NCBI GenBank assembly: GCA_913055905.1
Contig: CAJXLB010000006.1
Location: 1 to 64,000, forward strand
Direction: 5' to 3'
DNA from: an uncultured Winogradskyella sp.
Lineage (GTDB): Bacteria > Bacteroidota > Bacteroidia > Flavobacteriales > Flavobacteriaceae
DNA: 64,000 nucleotides
In this document: piece after piece, positions 1 through 11,421 of the stretch
Layout of the letters: the number at the start of each line of letters is the position of its first letter
Position numbering within the stretch: the stretch's first letter is position 1
The notes under the pieces: generated by a model
Seen by the model: the letters and a program-made list of their open reading frames with translations, nothing else
What the model was told of the DNA's origin: nothing
Databases searched by the model: none
Program-made: the position numbers and the translations under genes

Positions 1-940
<940 letters not shown>

Positions 941-1034
941 GTACTTTTGTCTTTTCAATGAGTTATAATTGCTCGTTACAATTATCTTAGTTCTATTAAA
1001 TATTTCTATCTAATCTTGTTTCATGTATCTTTTC

Positions 1035-1050
1035 CAATATGTCAATGAAC
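1035..1050 (-). promoter_or_regulatory. boxA-like motif in the tRNA-Ala to 23S spacer
   Basis: The minus strand reads GTTCATTGACATATTG about 95 bases upstream of the 23S 5' end. It differs by one base from a motif in the leader upstream of 16S (3050-3065). The core resembles the boxA antitermination element of E. coli rRNA operons (GCTCTTTAACA), and the placement before both 16S and 23S is where boxA is expected. Function is inferred from position and resemblance. Confidence 0.65.
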
Positions 1051-1070
1051 GTTCGCGGCAATCGGCCGCA

Positions 1071-1146
<76 letters not shown>

Positions 1147-1224
1147 ATGACCGGTTGTCGGTAATGAGCAGTCAGTAGTCGGTACATGACTACATACCCA
1201 ACCTCTAGAATTTCCTTTAACCAG

Positions 1225-1298
1225 TAGTCTCAGGCAGACTCGAACTGCCGACCTCTACATTATCAGTGTAGCGCTCTAACCAGCTGAGCTATGAGACT
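1225..1298 (-). tRNA. tRNA-Ile (GAT anticodon)
   Basis: The minus strand folds into a cloverleaf with acceptor AGTCTCA paired to TGAGACT, discriminator A, and an anticodon loop CTGATAA giving anticodon GAT. The T arm contains AGTTCGAGTCT. It is the first tRNA of the 16S-23S spacer. The acceptor begins with A rather than the more usual G, but the pairing is complete. Confidence 0.97.
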
Positions 1299-1380
1299 CT
1301 ACTTAATTATTGATATCTTTAAATTGACAGCAAAGAACAGTCCATCCCTTTCCCCTTCCAATACCATATCGCCGTCTTCC

Positions 1381-1410
1381 TGCCTACGCACCGGATCGCT
1401 CCGGTAGGCA
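1381..1410. repeat. spacer hairpin between 16S and tRNA-Ile
   Basis: An inverted repeat sits just beyond the 16S 3' end. The outer arms TGCCTA and TAGGCA enclose inner arms CCGGA and TCCGG around a TCGC loop, with a four-base bulge on one side. It could be part of the processing signal of the precursor, or a dispersed palindromic element. No second copy was noticed in the window. Confidence 0.5.
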
Positions 1411-1419
1411 AGTCTCTAG

Positions 1420-2943
<1,524 letters not shown>

Positions 2944-3049
2944 TGTATCTTCAATATCTCAACGACCTATGGAATCTCCAAAGTACTCAAAATGGCTTGT
3001 TCTTTGTCTTGGCAAACGCACATAGTGCGCCCGCCTTACGCTGTCAATT

Positions 3050-3065
3050 CAATATGTCTATGAAC
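3050..3065 (-). promoter_or_regulatory. boxA-like motif in the 16S leader
   Basis: The minus strand reads GTTCATAGACATATTG, 107 bases upstream of the 16S 5' end and about 45 bases downstream of the -7 box. It matches the 23S spacer motif at 1035-1050 in 15 of 16 positions. A boxA-like antitermination role is inferred; NusB, the protein that binds boxA, is encoded at 49305-50249. Confidence 0.65.
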
Positions 3066-3109
3066 TTCTCTCTCTCAACCAAAACAGCCCTTCGGCGTTT
3101 TAGCGGGTG

Positions 3110-3140
3110 CAAATATAAAACCCTTTTTTTATTCCCACAA
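3110..3140 (-). promoter_or_regulatory. rRNA operon promoter
   Basis: On the minus strand a TTG (3140-3138) is followed after 20 bases by TATATTTG (3117-3110). This matches the -33/-7 promoter of Bacteroidota. The 166-base leader between it and 16S contains the boxA-like motif. The tRNA-Lys promoter at 21338-21367 has nearly the same elements and spacing. Confidence 0.85.
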
Positions 3141-3420
3141 TAAGAAATCAGAAAAAAAATTGAAACATTTTTTTTCGTAAAAATTAAGTTCTAAAAATCA
3201 AGTGATTGGAGAATATCAAAGATAAGAAAAAAATTATTTCTAACTTATATTTTACATCAATAAATTGTTCTACATCAAAAAGGCCGTTTACACTAACCCA
3301 CTCCCAAGCAAAAATTTTCAAGTTTCAACACTAATTTCACAATAGGAGTTGATTTATACACCTCTTAAGTTTACAATCCATTACTTTTATAGGTGACACA
3401 TTTAATATAAGTTTCGCGCT
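3141..3420. other. AT-rich region between divergent rRNA and thrS promoters
   Basis: These 280 bases separate the leftward rRNA promoter from the rightward thrS promoter. They are very AT-rich with several A or T runs, as expected upstream of a strong rRNA promoter. No open frame with coding character, no hairpin terminator and no repeat was found. Confidence 0.6.
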
Positions 3421-3450
3421 TTGCGAATTAATCATATAGAACTATCTTTG
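3421..3450 (+). promoter_or_regulatory. promoter of thrS-infC-rpmI-rplT
   Basis: TTG at 3421-3423 is followed by a 19-base spacer and TATCTTTG at 3443-3450, a close match to the Bacteroidota -33/-7 consensus. The thrS start codon is 28 bases further on. No T-box-like structure was recognised in the short leader. Confidence 0.8.
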
Positions 3451-3477
3451 TCCGCTAAATTATTCTAGAGATACAAC

Positions 3478-5418
3478 ATGATCACAATCACACTACCAGA
3501 CAACAGTCAACGCACCTATAATAAAGGTATAACTCCAATGGAGGTTGCAAGAGACATCAGCGAAGGTTTTGCTCGGAATGTCATTTCGGCAAAATTTAAC
3601 GATGATGTGGTGGAAACCGCAACTCCCTTGGATGAAAATGGTAGTCTCGTTCTTTTTACTTGGAATGATGATGAAGGAAAAAAAGCTTTTTGGCATTCAT
3701 CTGCTCATGTTCTTGCCCAGGCTCTTGAAGAACTTTATCCTGGTGTTAAACTGTGGGTTGGTCCTGCCATTGAAAACGGATTTTATTATGATGTAGACCT
3801 CGGTGACAACACCATCTCTGAAAAAGATTTCAAAACAATTGAATCAAAAATGCTAGAAATCGCTCGTGGCAAGCATGATTTTAAAATGAGAGCGGTCTCT
3901 AAACAAGAAGCCCTAGCCTATTACGAGAATAAGAATGAATACAAAGTTGAACTCATAGAAAATTTAGAGGATGGCACAATAACATTTTGTGATCACGATA
4001 CATTTACAGATCTCTGCAGGGGCGGTCACATCCCTAATACAGGCAAAATCAAAGCGGTTAAAATCATGGCCGTTGCGGGAGCCTATTATAAAGGTGACGA
4101 AAATGAAAAACAACTTACAAGAGTTTATGGGATCTCATTCCCTAAACAAAAGGAACTTACAGAATACTTACACCTTTTGGAGGAGGCAAAAAAGAGAGAT
4201 CACAGAAAGTTGGGTAAGGAATTGGAATTATTCACTTTTTCTCAAAAAGTGGGGCAAGGACTTCCTCTGTGGCTTCCTAAAGGTGCCGCCTTGCGCGAGC
4301 GACTTGAAAACTTTTTAAAAGCAGCTCAAAAAAAAGCTGGTTATGAGATGGTAGTAACTCCCCACATTGGACAAAAAGAACTCTATGTAACTTCCGGGCA
4401 CTATGCAAAATATGGCGAGGATAGTTTTCAACCTATCTCTACACCGGCCGAAGGCGAGGAGTTTCTGCTTAAGCCCATGAACTGCCCTCATCATTGTGAA
4501 ATATACAACACGAAGCCTTTTTCTTATAAGGACTTACCAAAACGCTATGCAGAATTTGGAACCGTATATAGATACGAACAAAGCGGAGAACTCCATGGAC
4601 TTACTCGGGTCCGTGGATTCACTCAAGACGATGCTCATATTTTCTGTACACCTGATCAACTAGACCAAGAGTTTAAAGAGGTTATAGATTTAGTCCTATA
4701 TGTATTTGGTTCTCTAGGTTTTGAAGACTTCACTGCTCAGGTCTCAGTAAGGGACCCAAAGCAACCTGAGAAGTATATTGGCAGTTCTGAAAATTGGGAC
4801 AAGGCTGAGAAAGCTATACTAAATGCGGCAAAAGATAAAGGATTGGATTTTGTGGTTGAGGAAGGTGAAGCGGCCTTTTATGGTCCAAAATTAGATTTTA
4901 TGGTAAAAGATGCCTTAGGCAGAAAATGGCAGCTGGGCACTATTCAAGTTGATTACAACCTACCCGAAAGGTTTGACCTTACTTATAAAGGGGCGGATAA
5001 TGAATTTCACAGACCAGTAATGATTCACCGAGCACCTTTTGGAAGTATGGAACGCTTTGTGGCCATATTACTAGAACACACGGCAGGAAACTTCCCGCTT
5101 TGGCTTATGCCCGAACAAGCTGTTGTGATTTCTATTAGCGAGAAATATGAAAAATACGCTCAAAAAGTTTTAAATTTGCTAGAAAATAACGAAATTCGCG
5201 CCCTCGCAGACGACAGAAATGAAACTGTGGGTAAAAAAATTAGGGAAGCCGAATTAGCCAAAATTCCTTACATGATTATTGTTGGAGAAGAAGAAAAACA
5301 AAACAACAAGATTAACGTAAGAAAACATGGTGGAGAAGAAATTGGCGCCCTTAGCGTTGAAGAATTCGTTGAGCATATCAACGAAGAAGTAGACAAAAGC
5401 TTAAAAACATTTAAATAA
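3478..5418 (+). CDS. thrS: threonine--tRNA ligase
   Basis: This cytoplasmic class II synthetase charges tRNA-Thr. At 646 residues it has the normal length and all domains in order: TGS (about 1-62), the SAD editing domain with HSSAH at 73-77 and DLCRGGH around 178-184, the catalytic core with MNCPHH near 334-339 (Cys336 is the expected zinc ligand that selects threonine), and a C-terminal anticodon-binding domain from about 535. The ATG follows the promoter at 3421-3450. It is the first gene of an operon with infC, rpmI and rplT, an arrangement common in bacteria, so its supply is tied to the translation machinery. Confidence 0.98.
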   Translation: MITITLPDNSQRTYNKGITPMEVARDISEGFARNVISAKFNDDVVETATPLDENGSLVLFTWNDDEGKKAFWHSSAHVLAQALEELYPGVKLWVGPAIENGFYYDVDLGDNTISEKDFKTIESKMLEIARGKHDFKMRAVSKQEALAYYENKNEYKVELIENLEDGTITFCDHDTFTDLCRGGHIPNTGKIKAVKIMAVAGAYYKGDENEKQLTRVYGISFPKQKELTEYLHLLEEAKKRDHRKLGKELELFTFSQKVGQGLPLWLPKGAALRERLENFLKAAQKKAGYEMVVTPHIGQKELYVTSGHYAKYGEDSFQPISTPAEGEEFLLKPMNCPHHCEIYNTKPFSYKDLPKRYAEFGTVYRYEQSGELHGLTRVRGFTQDDAHIFCTPDQLDQEFKEVIDLVLYVFGSLGFEDFTAQVSVRDPKQPEKYIGSSENWDKAEKAILNAAKDKGLDFVVEEGEAAFYGPKLDFMVKDALGRKWQLGTIQVDYNLPERFDLTYKGADNEFHRPVMIHRAPFGSMERFVAILLEHTAGNFPLWLMPEQAVVISISEKYEKYAQKVLNLLENNEIRALADDRNETVGKKIREAELAKIPYMIIVGEEEKQNNKINVRKHGGEEIGALSVEEFVEHINEEVDKSLKTFK

Positions 5419-5434
5419 TTAAAACCGATAAGTC

Positions 5435-5992
5435 ATAGCAATAAGAAGAAACCGAAGAAAAAATTACAGAAGGGAATCTCAAGAAGACAAACACAGAATC
5501 AACTCTAAAATTAGAGCTGAAGAAGTGAGAGTTGTAGGAGATAATGTAGAAGTTGGTATTTATCCATTAAAAAAAGCGCTCGCTATAGCAGATGAGCAAG
5601 GTTTAGATTTGGTTGAAATTTCACCGAGTGCTAACCCTCCTGTTTGCAAGGTAATGGATTATAAAAAGTTTCTTTACGAGCAAAAGAAACGAGAAAAGGC
5701 ACTTAAAGCAAAAGCGTCTAAAGTGGTTGTGAAAGAAATCCGTTTTGGGCCACAAACAGATGACCACGACTATGAATTTAAGAAAAAGCACGCCATTAAA
5801 TTTTTAAAAGATGGGGCTAAATTGAAAGCCTTTGTATTTTTCAAAGGACGTTCAATAGTTTTTAAGGAGCAAGGTCAAATCTTGTTATTAAGATTAGCCC
5901 AAGATCTTGAAGAGTACGGTAAAGTAGAGCAAATGCCTAAATTAGAAGGTAAACGAATGATAATGTTCATTGCTCCCAAAAAGACAAAATAA
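5435..5992 (+). CDS. infC: translation initiation factor IF-3, probable AUA start
   Basis: IF-3 binds the 30S subunit and checks start-codon pairing. The protein shows both classic blocks: [20 protein letters not shown] in the N-domain, and the C-domain with [14 protein letters not shown] and [12 protein letters not shown]. The first ATG or GTG in frame (GTG at 5525) would cut off a conserved stretch, since [14 protein letters not shown] lies upstream and is typical of IF-3. Reading back to the in-frame stop at 5429, the only sensible start is ATA at 5435, giving (M)AIRRNRRK and 185 residues. Non-AUG starts in infC are a known autoregulatory device, because IF-3 rejects them. The gene sits 16 bases after thrS. 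The AUA choice is an inference. Confidence 0.93.
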   Translation: MAIRRNRRKNYRRESQEDKHRINSKIRAEEVRVVGDNVEVGIYPLKKALAIADEQGLDLVEISPSANPPVCKVMDYKKFLYEQKKREKALKAKASKVVVKEIRFGPQTDDHDYEFKKKHAIKFLKDGAKLKAFVFFKGRSIVFKEQGQILLLRLAQDLEEYGKVEQMPKLEGKRMIMFIAPKKTK

Positions 5993-6039
5993 TAAAGTAA
6001 TAAAAAACATAAGCGAAACGTAACAAAAACTAGGAGACA

Positions 6040-6237
6040 ATGCCTAAAATGAAAACCAATTCAAGTGCCAAGAAAAGATTTAAACTTACTGGCACGGGTA
6101 AGATTAAAAGAAAGCACGCTTTTAAGAGTCATATTTTGACTAAAAAATCTAAAAAGCGTAAGCTAGCTTTAACTCATGATACTTTGGTACACAAAGCAGA
6201 TGAAGATAATGTTAAACATATGTTACGCTTGAAGTAA
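6040..6237 (+). CDS. rpmI: 50S ribosomal protein L35
   Basis: L35 is a small basic protein of the large subunit. The 65-residue product starts [20 protein letters not shown], the family signature, and ends with the typical lysine/arginine-rich tail. It sits 47 bases downstream of infC and 100 bases upstream of rplT, the universal order. In E. coli and Bacillus this operon is feedback-controlled by L20 binding to mRNA. A 14-base palindrome (TTTAACCGGTTAAA, 6243-6256) follows the stop codon. Confidence 0.98.
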   Translation: MPKMKTNSSAKKRFKLTGTGKIKRKHAFKSHILTKKSKKRKLALTHDTLVHKADEDNVKHMLRLK

Positions 6238-6337
6238 CCTTGTTTAACCGGTTAAAATAATTATAAACCATGGAGTTAGGCAAAATTATTTAGCAAGTAC
6301 CATAATTGGTCGCCTACTACAAAAAACAATTAAAAAA

Positions 6338-6682
6338 ATGCCAAGATCAGTAAATTCAGTTGCGAAAAGAGCTAGAAGAAAAAAGGTTCTAAAGCAAGCA
6401 AAAGGCTACTGGGGAAGACGTAAAAACGTTTGGACCGTAGCAAAAAATGCGGTTGATAAAGCGATGCAATATTCGTACAGAGACCGTAGAAACAAAAAAA
6501 GAACATTCCGTGCGTTATGGATTATGCGTATTAACGCAGGTGCAAGACAACATGGAATGAGCTATTCCAAGTTTATGGGTCAATTAAAAGCTAATAATAT
6601 TGAGCTTAACCGTAAGGTGTTAGCAGACTTAGCTATGAACCACCCAGAAGCTTTTGAAGCTATCGTAAAAAAAGTAAAGTAA
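6338..6682 (+). CDS. rplT: 50S ribosomal protein L20
   Basis: L20 binds 23S rRNA early in large-subunit assembly and often represses its own operon. The 114-residue product has the hallmark [20 protein letters not shown] start, the YWGRRKN segment and a normal C-terminal globular part. It is the last gene of the thrS operon, and a strong terminator follows at 6722-6754. The 100-base gap before it is the longest inside the operon and could hold an L20-binding structure; this is a suggestion only. Confidence 0.98.
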   Translation: MPRSVNSVAKRARRKKVLKQAKGYWGRRKNVWTVAKNAVDKAMQYSYRDRRNKKRTFRALWIMRINAGARQHGMSYSKFMGQLKANNIELNRKVLADLAMNHPEAFEAIVKKVK

Positions 6683-6721
6683 GGCGTTTAAGCCCATAAA
6701 ACAACAACATTTCGCTTATAA

Positions 6722-6754
6722 AAAGCCCAAATCAAATGATTTGGGCTTTTTTTT
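6722..6754. terminator. bidirectional terminator between rplT and the YjbQ gene
   Basis: A perfect 13-base-pair stem (AAAGCCCAAATCA with TGATTTGGGCTTT) with a tiny loop is flanked by A and T runs. It ends the rplT operon on the plus strand and overlaps the end of the leftward yjbQ-like gene, so it can serve both. Confidence 0.9.
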
Positions 6755-7175
6755 ATTGTCCAAAGGCGGTTAAGACAAGGTGTCTTCCCGAGGCACTATT
6801 TCTATGCTCACATAAATAAATTCCTTGCCATATGCCTAAATTTAACTTTCCATTACTAATAGGAATTTGAACTGACGGCCCTAACACCGCAGCTTTGATG
6901 TGCGCTGGCATATCGTCGGAGCCCTCGTATGTGTGTTTATAATAAGACTGATTTTCTGGAACCATGAAGTTAAAATGAGATTCAAAATCCTGCCTAACGG
7001 TAGGGTCGGCATTTTCATTTATAGTTAAACTAGCCGAAGTATGTTTTATAAACACTTGCAACTGCCCCAGCCTGATCTCCTCTATCTCTGGTAGAGCTTT
7101 TAAAATATCTTCTGTAATGATATGAAACCCTCTAGGTTTGGCTAAAAGTTGTATTTCTTTCTGATATAGCTTCAC
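6753..7175 (-). CDS. YjbQ/UPF0047 family protein
   Basis: The 140-residue product matches the YjbQ (secondary thiamine-phosphate synthase) family. It has the core KHTSASLTINENADPTVRQD and the C-terminal GKLNLGIWQGIYLCEHRN. E. coli YjbQ has a weak thiamine-phosphate synthase side activity, but the true role of the family is unknown. The conserved His and Asp residues suggest a metal or phosphate site. It follows the exported protein at 7195-8454 by 19 bases and is probably co-transcribed with it. Family assignment is firm; function is open. Confidence 0.9.
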   Translation of the reverse strand: MKLYQKEIQLLAKPRGFHIITEDILKALPEIEEIRLGQLQVFIKHTSASLTINENADPTVRQDFESHFNFMVPENQSYYKHTYEGSDDMPAHIKAAVLGPSVQIPISNGKLNLGIWQGIYLCEHRNSASGRHLVLTAFGQ

Positions 7176-7194
7176 CTTTAAATCACATTTTTAT

Positions 7195-8454
7195 TTAGGT
7201 CTTTTGCTTTTTCTTTTTTGCGGCCGGAAATAGCACATTATTAAGGATCAGACGATATCCTGGAGATGTTGGATGTAAATCCAGTTCAGTTTTAGGATCA
7301 CCAACCCTATGTGTATAATCTTCTGGGTCATGACCTCCATAAAAGGTGAAAAAACCTTTTCCTTTTATACCATGAATGTATTTGGCTTCACCATTAGCGC
7401 GGTTTTCTCCCATGACCAGGACGTTAGATTTTATTTGGTCCCTAGTGAAGGATGTCGTCTGTCCCATGAACCCCTTAACCAAAGCGGTATGGTTTTGTGT
7501 GAGCATTGTAGGTATTGGGTCCCACTTCGCTGAATATTCCATAAGACTAAAATAATCGGTAGTCATAGGGATTTGGCGCTTTCTTGTCATATCTATGGAT
7601 GAGAACTCGTATACATTTGGACTCTGTTCTAAAATGAAATCCCTAAAAGCAAAGGTCTTAGAATAGTCTATTTTATTTTGGTAGCCAGGATCACTGCCAT
7701 CGCCATCAAACATAGGCTCACAGATGTCAATACCTTCTGCAGCTAAGGCAATATCAAAACTATCCGTTGCGGAACACATCGCAAACATAAAACCACCTCC
7801 AACAACATAATCTCTAATCTTTAGTGCAACCGCCAATTTGGCTTCAGACACTTTTGAATAACCAAGTTTGGAGGCTAATTCTTCCGCTTGTTTTTTCTCC
7901 TCTATATACCAAGCGGCAGACCGATACGCACGGTAGAACTTACCGTATTGTCCCGTAAAATCTTCATGATGCAAATGCAACCAATCATAGAGCAAAAGTT
8001 CGTCATTCAATACCTCTTCATCGTAGACCGTTTCGTATGGTATTTCTGCGTAGGTGAGCACCATGGTTACTGCATCATCCCAAGGCTGCTTCCCATAAGG
8101 TGTATACACAGCAATTTTTGGTGCTTTTTCTAAAACCACCGCTTCTTGATTGACAGCAGGACTACTTATGTCTTCTAGAATTTGAGCTGCTTGGTTATCT
8201 GAAATAACTTCAAACGACACGCCTCTAATTTGACATTCCTTTCTAATAATCTCTGCATCTGGCAATAGAAAAGAGCCTCCTCGGTAATTCAATAACCATT
8301 TGACTTTTAGTTCTCTTTCCAAAGTCCAGTAGGTAACACCATAAGCCTTGAGGTGATTCTCTTGGGTCTCCGCATCCATCGGAATTAAAATATAAGATGC
8401 AAAACAATGGCTACTTAATAATATGGCGAAGAGTATGAAAAGTACCTTTTTCAC
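7195..8454 (-). CDS. exported conserved protein, usually annotated as asparagine synthetase B
   Basis: The 419-residue protein begins with a clear signal peptide (MKKVLFILFAILLSSHCFAS), so the mature form is exported. From memory, close relatives in Flavobacteria are labelled asparagine synthetase B. The sequence does not support that: the catalytic Cys2 glutaminase and the ATP-binding SGGVDS loop of AsnB are both absent. Visible instead are KIAVYTPYGKQPWDDA (about 110), YDWLHLHHEDFTGQYGKFY (about 156) and GGGFMFAMCSATDSFD (about 220). These suggest a flavodoxin-like or class I amidotransferase-like fold with a possible Cys nucleophile. The C-terminus is very lysine-rich. A TATCTTTC box on the minus strand near 8471-8479 is a probable -7 element. 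Function unknown. Confidence 0.85.
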   Translation of the reverse strand: MKKVLFILFAILLSSHCFASYILIPMDAETQENHLKAYGVTYWTLERELKVKWLLNYRGGSFLLPDAEIIRKECQIRGVSFEVISDNQAAQILEDISSPAVNQEAVVLEKAPKIAVYTPYGKQPWDDAVTMVLTYAEIPYETVYDEEVLNDELLLYDWLHLHHEDFTGQYGKFYRAYRSAAWYIEEKKQAEELASKLGYSKVSEAKLAVALKIRDYVVGGGFMFAMCSATDSFDIALAAEGIDICEPMFDGDGSDPGYQNKIDYSKTFAFRDFILEQSPNVYEFSSIDMTRKRQIPMTTDYFSLMEYSAKWDPIPTMLTQNHTALVKGFMGQTTSFTRDQIKSNVLVMGENRANGEAKYIHGIKGKGFFTFYGGHDPEDYTHRVGDPKTELDLHPTSPGYRLILNNVLFPAAKKKKQKT

Positions 8455-8605
8455 TTTTTGAATTTTAAAATGAAAGATACTTAAATTTAACTCGTAGCGA
8501 AAAGGAATTATAAATCTTTTAATATTCTAAAGGACATATGAGCTGATTATAATATGGTAGACATTTTAACAATAGCGGTTCTAAGTGCTGAGGGAAATGG
8601 CGATG

Positions 8606-9655
8606 TTACAGCTTCTCAATTTTAGTTTCATTGCCTGATAATAGGCTGGCGATTATCTTAGTACTGGAAAACTGCTCTAAAATTATTTTTATAAAAACCG
8701 TAATAGGAATGGCCATAATGAGCCCTGGAATTCCCCATAAAAAGCCCCAAAACATTAGCATTACTAAAACCGCTATAATATTTATAGAAAAGGACTTGCC
8801 CATAAATATTGGCTCTAAAATGGCGCCAAACAGCACTTGAACCATGGTTATTGATAAAATAAAGAAAAATAAGGTGCTCGTAGGATCCAGTTCCACAAAA
8901 GAAAAGATAGACAACAGTATCACTGATATAAAAGAGCCTACCATCTGAACAAAATTGATGGCAAAAGCGAATAGACCCCAAAATATTGGGAAACTCACAT
9001 CAAATAAAACACACATTAAGCCTGTGAACAAACCGGTTAAAGCACTCACCAAAAACTTCACTTTAATAAATTTAATCAAATCCTTTTCAATCTTCATAAA
9101 AGCTTTTATGGAAGTATGCTTTTGTTTCAGAATGGTGTTGTTAAGTAGCTTATGAACATTTATGGATTCGGCCAGCCAGAGTACAACAAAAAATGCAGTC
9201 ATTAATAAAGATGTTACAAAACTCCTCAAAAATCCAATCGTAGAGCCAATATTGTCCTTTTTAAAAAACTCAGCAAATACACTTTGCTCAGTATCCAATT
9301 CAATACCAAAATTATCGAAGAGATAGGTTCTCAGCACCTCTAGCTTTGGTTCTACTTTTTGCATAAAGTCGGCATTGTTAGCCAAGATTTCCTTACTTGA
9401 TAACTGTATGAGTTCAAAGCCGATCTTAAGGCCACCTGCCACTAGAAGGAGTACCACTAAAATGCTTAAAAATTTAGGCACTCTTCTCCTCCCTAGCTCT
9501 CTCATTATAGGCAGAAATAGCAAGGCGATAAACATCGAAAAAATAAGAGGAATAAATATAAAAGACAGTACCTTGAGCAGGTAAAATACCAAGGGAATGG
9601 CTATAACTAACAAAAGTACATTGGTGGTACGTCTTTGGTCTAACATGAGGCTCAA
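8606..9655 (-). CDS. AI-2E family transporter
   Basis: This polytopic inner-membrane protein has 349 residues and about eight hydrophobic segments, including paired ones at the N-terminus (about 13-60). The C-terminal half carries the family signature GLFAFAINFVQMVGSFIS, and a PIFMGKSFSINIIAVLVMLM segment follows. The family (PF01594) includes PerM, YdiK and TqsA, and substrates vary; autoinducer export should not be assumed. It has its own leader with TATCTTTA on the minus strand near 9677-9684 and is separated from dnaB, so it is probably a single-gene unit. Confidence 0.92.
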   Translation of the reverse strand: MSLMLDQRRTTNVLLLVIAIPLVFYLLKVLSFIFIPLIFSMFIALLFLPIMRELGRRRVPKFLSILVVLLLVAGGLKIGFELIQLSSKEILANNADFMQKVEPKLEVLRTYLFDNFGIELDTEQSVFAEFFKKDNIGSTIGFLRSFVTSLLMTAFFVVLWLAESINVHKLLNNTILKQKHTSIKAFMKIEKDLIKFIKVKFLVSALTGLFTGLMCVLFDVSFPIFWGLFAFAINFVQMVGSFISVILLSIFSFVELDPTSTLFFFILSITMVQVLFGAILEPIFMGKSFSINIIAVLVMLMFWGFLWGIPGLIMAIPITVFIKIILEQFSSTKIIASLLSGNETKIEKL

Positions 9656-9719
9656 TTTCTTTTAAATAGCGAACGGTAAAGATACGTTAAAAAGAAATTT
9701 TAAGACTTATAATGCTGTG

Positions 9720-11252
9720 TTAAAACGGCACATCGTCGTCTTCTGGCGAGTCAAAGGCATCAGATGCTGAAGGATAGGAATCTGGCTTAAAAGTATCGTC
9801 ATTTGCTGCTGCATTCATTTTAGAATGGAACTCTCCAAAAGAAGTTTCAAAATCATCCAGATTGTCAAATTTACCTAAGTGACCAATGAATTTTAATCGA
9901 ATATTATCCAAGCCACCATTTCTGTGTTTAGCAACAATAAACTCTGCCTGACCTTCTGTAGGTGAGCGCTCTTCATCATCCCACTCATCTATCTTGTAAT
10001 ATTCAGGTCTGTATATAAACGAGACAATATCTGCGTCTTGTTCAATAGCTCCAGATTCTCTTAAATCTGAAAGCAGTGGGCGCTTGCTTCCTCCTCTCGT
10101 TTCCACAGCACGTGACAATTGCGATAGAGCAATAACCGGAACATTAAGTTCCTTGGCCAAAGCCTTGAGGTTTCTTGAAATGGTTGATATTTCCTGTTCT
10201 CGATTTCCGCCTTTTAAACTTCCACCTGCCGTCATTAATTGCAGGTAATCAATGACTATTAATTTTATGCCATACTGTGATGCTAAACGCCTAGCCTTAG
10301 CACGTAAATCAAATATAGACAGTGACGGCGTATCATCTATATATAGCGGTGCCTTTTCAAGCGTTTTTACTTTGACGTTCAACTGCTCCCATTCATGCTT
10401 CTCCAATCTTCCTGTACGAAGTTTTTCTGAAGACAAGTGGGTTTCACTTGAAATTAATCTGGTAATTAACTGAACGGACGACATTTCTAATGAGAAAAAG
10501 GCCACTGGAATATTACTGTTAACGGCCATGTTCCTTGCCATGGTAAGGGTTAATGCCGTTTTACCCATACCTGGCCGTGCAGCAACGATAATTAAATCTG
10601 AAGGTTGCCACCCTGACGTTAGTTTATCCAGCTTATCGAATCCACTAGGTATTCCACTTAAACCTTCCTTATTTGAGATTTCCTCAATTTTCTTCTTAGC
10701 TTGAAGTACAAGATTTTGAGCTGTCTCAGTAGATTTCTTTACATTACCCTGGGTTACTTCATAGAGCTTAGCCTCTGCATTATCAAGAAGGTCAAAAACG
10801 TCCTTTGTTTCATCGTAGGCGTCTTCAATGATTTCATTGGAGATCTTTATCAAACTTCGCTGTATATACTTTTGAAGTATAATACGCGCGTGAAATTCTA
10901 TGTGTGCCGATGACGATACGCGCTGGGTTAAAGAAATCAAATAAAAATCACCTCCTACGATATCTAATTTCTCATCCTTTTTAAGCTGGCTAGAAACGGT
11001 TAATAAGTCTACTGGTTCGCTATTTTCAAATAATTTAAAAATAGCTTCAAAAATATATTTGTGGGCGTCCTTGTAGAATGCTTCTGGGCTTAAAATATCA
11101 ATGACCTCATCAACACCCTTTTTATCAATCATCATGGCACCAAGAACAACTTCCTCTAAATCAACTGCTTGAGGTGGTATTTTACCTTTCTCTAGATTGA
11201 TAATAGTGCTTTTATCTACTTTAAAACCTTTTATGGACTTAGGTTGTTTCAT
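9720..11252 (-). CDS. dnaB: replicative DNA helicase DnaB
   Basis: DnaB is the ring helicase that unwinds DNA ahead of the replisome. The product has the N-terminal primase-interacting domain (about 20-125) and a RecA-like domain with Walker A ARPGMGKTA near 225-233, Walker B LIVIDYLQLM and the DnaB motif LSQLSRAVE. The C-terminus ends in an acidic, disordered tail. The frame opens at a TTG (11261), but that codon is part of the -7 box TACATTTG (11266-11259), so I place the start at ATG 11252, giving 510 residues. Only six bases separate the -7 box from the ATG, so the mRNA may be leaderless. Confidence 0.97.
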   Translation of the reverse strand: MKQPKSIKGFKVDKSTIINLEKGKIPPQAVDLEEVVLGAMMIDKKGVDEVIDILSPEAFYKDAHKYIFEAIFKLFENSEPVDLLTVSSQLKKDEKLDIVGGDFYLISLTQRVSSSAHIEFHARIILQKYIQRSLIKISNEIIEDAYDETKDVFDLLDNAEAKLYEVTQGNVKKSTETAQNLVLQAKKKIEEISNKEGLSGIPSGFDKLDKLTSGWQPSDLIIVAARPGMGKTALTLTMARNMAVNSNIPVAFFSLEMSSVQLITRLISSETHLSSEKLRTGRLEKHEWEQLNVKVKTLEKAPLYIDDTPSLSIFDLRAKARRLASQYGIKLIVIDYLQLMTAGGSLKGGNREQEISTISRNLKALAKELNVPVIALSQLSRAVETRGGSKRPLLSDLRESGAIEQDADIVSFIYRPEYYKIDEWDDEERSPTEGQAEFIVAKHRNGGLDNIRLKFIGHLGKFDNLDDFETSFGEFHSKMNAAANDDTFKPDSYPSASDAFDSPEDDDVPF

Positions 11253-11366
11253 AAGATACAAATGTAGCTAATAAGTATCGATGAACTGCATTTACAAGCA
11301 ATTCTAATCTTAACAGTTCTTCAACAATTGAACTGTTAATAAGTTAAAAATATTGTTGATATCCAT

Positions 11367-11399
11367 AAAAAAAACCGAAGCCAAACACTTCGGTTTTTT
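11367..11399. terminator. terminator after accA
   Basis: AAACCGAAG and CTTCGGTTT form a strong stem around a short loop, flanked by A and T runs on both sides. On the minus strand it lies about 25 bases beyond the accA stop codon and just upstream of the dnaB region. Confidence 0.88.
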
Positions 11400-11421
11400 A
11401 ATATGCTTGCAATTAGAGGTT

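Noticed and set aside
1381-1410. The 16S trailer hairpin as an RNase III site
   Set aside because: The RNase III stem should pair the leader with the trailer; this hairpin pairs with itself. Listed only as a repeat.
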